Shown: piece by piece, positions 51,409 through 54,774 of the stretch
How the letters are laid out: every line of letters starts with the position of its first letter
Position numbering within the stretch: the stretch's first letter is position 1
Assembly (NCBI RefSeq): GCF_009765775.1
Contig: NZ_LMUU01000168.1
Location: 20,960-75,733 of the forward strand
Reading direction: 5' to 3'
DNA from: Beijerinckia sp. L45
GTDB lineage: Bacteria; Pseudomonadota; Alphaproteobacteria; Rhizobiales; Beijerinckiaceae
DNA: 54,774 nucleotides
Program-made: the position numbers and the translations under genes
The notes under the pieces: generated by a model
The model's input: the letters and a program-made list of their open reading frames with translations, nothing else
What the model was told of the DNA's origin: nothing
The model's database searches: none

Positions 51409-51519
51409 CCCCCTCCACCATGCTTCGCATGGTCCCCCTCCGCTTCGCGGGTGAGGATTGCCGGCGCATCCTCCCCTGCGAAGCGGGGGAGGGGGATCGC
51501 CGAAGGCGGTGGAGGGGGC
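51409..51519. repeat. Intergenic palindromic repeat C between murB and ddlB
   Basis: CCCCCTCCACC at 51409-51419 pairs perfectly with GGTGGAGGGGG at 51508-51518. Two inner arms (CCCCCTCCGCTTCGCGGGTGAGGAT and its partner before 51497) add further pairing. It fills most of the 154-base gap between murB and ddlB and probably makes a large hairpin in the operon transcript. It is unrelated to the A and B repeat families in the phage-derived element. Confidence 0.6.
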
Positions 51520-51533
51520 TTGACGCTTCATAC

Positions 51534-52445
51534 CTATCGCATCCCCACCCGCGCGATCTCCCACTCGAGAGACACCCCGCTCGTTTCCAGCACCCGCGCG
51601 CGCACGATTTCGCCGAGCTCTTCCAGATCCGCCGCGCTCGCTGCGCCGCGGTTGATCAGAAAATTCGTGTGCAGCTCCGACACCTGCGCATCGCCGTGGA
51701 CCAGCCCGCGGCAGCCGGCCCTGTCGACCAGAGCCCAGGCCTTTTCGCCGGGCGGATTTTTGAAGGTCGAGCCGCCGGTGCGGGTGTTGACCGGCTGCGT
51801 CGCCGCGCGGGCCTGGGTGATCGCCGCCATGTCGGCGCGTATCGTCTCGGGATCGCCGACCGTGCCGGCGAACGTGGCGCGGGTGAAGATCACGTCGTCC
51901 GCAACAGCGCAGTGGCGATAGGTGAAACCCATATCGGCCGCCGCATACTCATGGACGGCTCCGGCACGGTCGACGCCGCGCGCAGAGACGAAAACATCCT
52001 TGGTCTCGGCGCCATAGGCGCCGCCGTTCATCCGTAGCGCCCCGCCGACCGAGCCGGGAATGCCGCGCAGAAACGCCAACCCGGCGATGCCGGCCTGCGC
52101 CGCGCCGGAGGCGAGCTTGACGTCAGGCACCGCCGCGCCGGCGGTGATTTGAACGCCGTCGACGGCAATGCCGGCAAATGGTTTGCCCAACTGGATCACC
52201 ACGCCCGCGACGCCACCGTCGCGAATCAAGAGGTTCGATCCCAAACCGATCGTCAGGACAGGGATGCCCGGATCGAGAGCGCCGAGAAAATATGCGAGAT
52301 CGTCTTCATCGGTCGGCGCGAACAAAACCTCAGCCGGCCCGCCGGTCTTGAACCAGCTCAACGCCGCCAGCGGCGCGTTGGCGGTCAGGACGCCACGCAG
52401 CGCCGGCATGTCGCCGCGCAGAGTCGTGGCGAAGTCATCGTCCAT
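51534..52445 (-). CDS. murB: UDP-N-acetylenolpyruvoylglucosamine reductase
   Basis: A 303-residue FAD enzyme that reduces the enolpyruvyl group to give UDP-N-acetylmuramate. Signatures are SWFKTGGPAEVLF, TIGLGSNLLIRDGG, GIPGSVGGALRMNGGAYG, and the catalytic serine in GGSTFKNPPG, with the C-terminal ELHTNFLINRG of type II MurB. The ATG at 52445 shares one base with the murC stop (TGATG), which fixes the start; the long open frame upstream in murC is a shadow. Confidence 0.97.
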   Translation of the reverse strand: MDDDFATTLRGDMPALRGVLTANAPLAALSWFKTGGPAEVLFAPTDEDDLAYFLGALDPGIPVLTIGLGSNLLIRDGGVAGVVIQLGKPFAGIAVDGVQITAGAAVPDVKLASGAAQAGIAGLAFLRGIPGSVGGALRMNGGAYGAETKDVFVSARGVDRAGAVHEYAAADMGFTYRHCAVADDVIFTRATFAGTVGDPETIRADMAAITQARAATQPVNTRTGGSTFKNPPGEKAWALVDRAGCRGLVHGDAQVSELHTNFLINRGAASAADLEELGEIVRARVLETSGVSLEWEIARVGMR

Positions 52446-53854
52446 CAGGGCTTGTCGCCGGCCGCGAGCTGGCCGGGCAGCGCGTAGGCCCATTGGGTGA
52501 TGTTGCCGGCGCCGAGCAGGACCACATAATCCCCGGGCTGCGCGATGGTGCGCACGAGATGCGGCAGTTCGGCGGCGCTCTGCAGTGCCTGCACATGGCG
52601 GTGGCCGTGGGCCTTGATCGCCTGCACCAGGCTGTCGCGATTGATGCCGTCGATCGGCTGCTCGCCGGCGGGATAGACGTCGGCGACGATGACGGCGTCC
52701 GCGTCGTTGAAGCAGGTGGCGAAGTCGGCGAACAGCGACTGCAGGCGGGTGTAGCGATGCGGCTGCACCACCGCGATGACCTGCGCGCGCGTCGAGGCGC
52801 GGGCGGCCCGCAGCACCGCGGCGATCTCCACGGGATGATGCCCGTAGTCGTCGAAGATCGCCGTGCCTTGCCATTCGCCGGTCCGGGTGAAGCGCCGCTT
52901 GACCCCGCCAAAATTCCCCAAGCCGGTGCGGATCGCGTCCGCGCTCATGCCGAGCTGGTGCGCTACCGCCAGCGCCGCCGTGGCGTTCAGCGCGTTGTGC
53001 AGGCCGGGCATCGGCATCACGAGATCGTCGAGGCGGATCTGGGTGTTGCTCTTGCGGTCGCGGATGATCACCGAGAAGCGTGACACGCCGCCGGTGAGAT
53101 CGACGTCGACGAGCCGCACGTCCGCCTGCGGGGTTTCGCCGTAGGTGACGACGCGGCGGTCCTCGATCTTGCCGACCAGTTCCTGCACCGTCGGATGGTC
53201 CAGGCACATCACGGCGAAGCCGTAGAAGGGAATGTTTTCGACGAAGGCGCGAAAGGCGTCCTTGATCGCGTCGAAAGTGCCGAAATGATCGAGATGTTCG
53301 GGGTCGATGTTGGTGACCACCGCAACGTCCGCCGGCAGCTTCAGGAATGTGCCGTCGCTCTCGTCGGCTTCCACCACCATCCAGTCGCCACCGCCTAACC
53401 GGGCATTGGTGCCGTAGGCGTTGATGATGCCGCCGTTGATCACGGTCGGGTCGAATTTTCCGGCGTCGAGCAAGGTTGCGACGAGCGAGGTCGTGGTGGT
53501 CTTGCCATGGGTGCCGCCGATCGCCACGCAATGTTTCAGGCGCATCAGTTCCGCGAGCATTTCCGCACGGCGGACCACAGGAATCCTTCGCTCGCGGGCG
53601 GCGAACAATTCCGGGTTGTCGCGCTGGATCGCCGTCGACACGACCACGACTTCGGCATCGCCGAGATGCGCGGCGTCATGGCCGACGTGAACGGTCGCGC
53701 CTTTTTCGCGCAGCCGCAGCACGTTGGCGTTCTCCGAGGCGTCGGAGCCCTGCACGGTATAGCCGAGGTTGAGCATCACCTCGGCGATGCCGGACATGCC
53801 GATGCCGCCGATGCCGACGAAATGGATGGGCCCGAGTTCGGTCGGCAGTTTCAT
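52445..53854 (-). CDS. murC: UDP-N-acetylmuramate--L-alanine ligase
   Basis: A 469-residue Mur ligase that adds L-Ala to UDP-MurNAc. The N-terminal domain starts [16 protein letters not shown], the ATP loop is [14 protein letters not shown] (about residue 112-125), and later blocks [16 protein letters not shown] and [11 protein letters not shown] are diagnostic for MurC. Its start overlaps the murG stop (ATGA). It forms a coupled unit with murG and murB. Confidence 0.98.
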   Translation of the reverse strand: MKLPTELGPIHFVGIGGIGMSGIAEVMLNLGYTVQGSDASENANVLRLREKGATVHVGHDAAHLGDAEVVVVSTAIQRDNPELFAARERRIPVVRRAEMLAELMRLKHCVAIGGTHGKTTTTSLVATLLDAGKFDPTVINGGIINAYGTNARLGGGDWMVVEADESDGTFLKLPADVAVVTNIDPEHLDHFGTFDAIKDAFRAFVENIPFYGFAVMCLDHPTVQELVGKIEDRRVVTYGETPQADVRLVDVDLTGGVSRFSVIIRDRKSNTQIRLDDLVMPMPGLHNALNATAALAVAHQLGMSADAIRTGLGNFGGVKRRFTRTGEWQGTAIFDDYGHHPVEIAAVLRAARASTRAQVIAVVQPHRYTRLQSLFADFATCFNDADAVIVADVYPAGEQPIDGINRDSLVQAIKAHGHRHVQALQSAAELPHLVRTIAQPGDYVVLLGAGNITQWAYALPGQLAAGDKP

Positions 53855-54774
53855 TCGGTGTCCTCTGGCGCCATCAGGCTTTCGACAAGGTCGGCCAAGC
53901 GCTCCGCGGCATCGGCAATGCCGGTCTTCTTCGCCGCGAAGGCGCGGGCTTCAAGCCCCTCGCGGTCGAGCAGCGCTTGGCGGATCGCATCCGCCAGCCA
54001 TTCGGCCGTGAAAAGCGTTTGTTTAATGACGAGCGCCGCACCGGCCTTGTCGAGCAGGGCGGCATTGGCCGCCTGGTCCTGATCGAGCGCAAAGGGAAAC
54101 GGCACCAGAATCGACGGGCGGCCGATCACGGCGAGCTCCGAAACGGTCGACGCGCCGGCGCGGGCGATGACGAGATGCGCCTGAGCGATGCGCAGCGGCA
54201 GGTCGACGAAGAACGGCGCGACCTCGGCGACGAGGCCCAGCGCGTCGTAAGCCGCCTTGACGCGGACTTCGTCCTCGTCGCGGGCCTGCTGCACGATGAT
54301 GAGCCGCCCGCGGTCGTCCGGGCTGAGCAGCGCGATCGCGGCCGGCACGATGTCGGACATCACCCGTGCGCCCTGCGAGCCGCCGGTGATCAGCAGCCGC
54401 AGCACGCCGCCGGTGAAATCGGGGTAAGGCAGGCGCGCCGCCTCGAGCACGTTCGGGCGCACCGGGTTGCCGGTGAGGCGCATCTTGGCGGTAATGCTCG
54501 GCTTGTCGACAGTGAGATTGTCGAAGCCCTTCGCGACGGCCTTCACCCTTGCAGCGAGAAACCGGTTGGCGCGGCCCATCACGGCATTCTGCTCGTGCAG
54601 GATCGTCGGAATTTTCAGCTGCGTGGCGGCGAGGACCGGCGGTACGGTGGGGTAGCCGCCGAAGCCGACCAGCGCGCGCGGCTTGACCCGGCGGATGATC
54701 CGCCGGGCCGCCTGGGTGCCGCGCAGCAGTGTGACGATCGCGCGGGCGCGCTTGAACAGCGAGCCGCCGCTCGG
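53851..54774 (-). CDS. murG: UDP-N-acetylglucosamine transferase MurG (5' part beyond window)
   Basis: About 307 residues are present; the frame stays open to the window edge, so the start and the N-terminal G-loop lie outside. The visible protein has [53 protein letters not shown] at the second Rossmann domain, and [20 protein letters not shown] with [20 protein letters not shown], the donor-sugar site of MurG. It makes lipid II from lipid I on the inner membrane face. Confidence 0.97.
   Translation of the reverse strand, partial: PSGGSLFKRARAIVTLLRGTQAARRIIRRVKPRALVGFGGYPTVPPVLAATQLKIPTILHEQNAVMGRANRFLAARVKAVAKGFDNLTVDKPSITAKMRLTGNPVRPNVLEAARLPYPDFTGGVLRLLITGGSQGARVMSDIVPAAIALLSPDDRGRLIIVQQARDEDEVRVKAAYDALGLVAEVAPFFVDLPLRIAQAHLVIARAGASTVSELAVIGRPSILVPFPFALDQDQAANAALLDKAGAALVIKQTLFTAEWLADAIRQALLDREGLEARAFAAKKTGIADAAERLADLVESLMAPEDTE

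Noticed and set aside
51534-53531. Extending MurB into a 665-residue fusion
   Set aside because: The upstream part lies in the murC coding region in another frame and is Arg-rich noise; the ATG at 52445 overlaps the murC stop and matches the MurB start.

Overview
The window looks like a chromosomal segment of a high-GC alphaproteobacterium, most likely order Hyphomicrobiales (Rhizobiales). The evidence is the division and cell-wall order murG-murC-murB-ddlB-ftsQ-ftsA-ftsZ-bamD-recN, an FtsZ with a long C-terminal linker (571 aa), the run rsfS-rlmH-envC-ctpA-yibQ-rppH, and GcrA-type regulation. Genus cannot be read from the sequence alone.

Layout. 1-9.0 kb: dnaN, a group D flavin monooxygenase gene flanked by a degraded copy of the dnaN 3' end, two tiny coupled membrane proteins, and a tight minus-strand operon for envelope and ribosome maintenance. 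9.4-14.5 kb: glycogen phosphorylase, a HigA-type antitoxin remnant, and the ergothioneine pair egtBD. 14.6-41.2 kb: a phage-derived element of about 26.6 kb. 41.4-45.1 kb: pncB, recN and a DUF433/DUF5615 toxin-antitoxin pair. 45.1-54.8 kb: bamD, ftsZ, ftsA, ftsQ, ddlB, murB, murC and partial murG, all on the minus strand.

The phage-derived element is the most interesting part. It starts with a self-cleaving (S24) repressor transcribed leftward, facing a GcrA-like protein across three operator-like dyads; a fourth similar dyad precedes the last leftward gene. Rightward come a DUF6362-type protein (possible small terminase or activator), two secreted cargo genes (DUF305 and a lipoprotein), large terminase, portal, protease, capsid, connectors, tail tube, a probable -1 frameshifted tail chaperone, a short tape measure, and a hub related to gene transfer agents (TIM-barrel protein, two DUF2460 modules, DUF2163, NlpC/P60, large tail-tip protein), then fibre, GH19-like endolysin and small membrane proteins. 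I see no integrase, replication gene, tRNA-linked attachment site or excision gene. Host-style palindromic repeats sit at several gene boundaries inside it. Together this suggests a long-resident, possibly domesticated, gene-transfer-agent-like particle that kept an SOS-responsive phage switch.

The best lead for something undescribed is the 3' end of the portal gene. The portal carries an extra tail made of a HPRxPxG...GGGxF linker and a six-cysteine terminal domain, followed at once by two AT-richer orphan genes. This is the architecture of an exchangeable toxin tip with immunity or partner genes, here attached to a portal protein.
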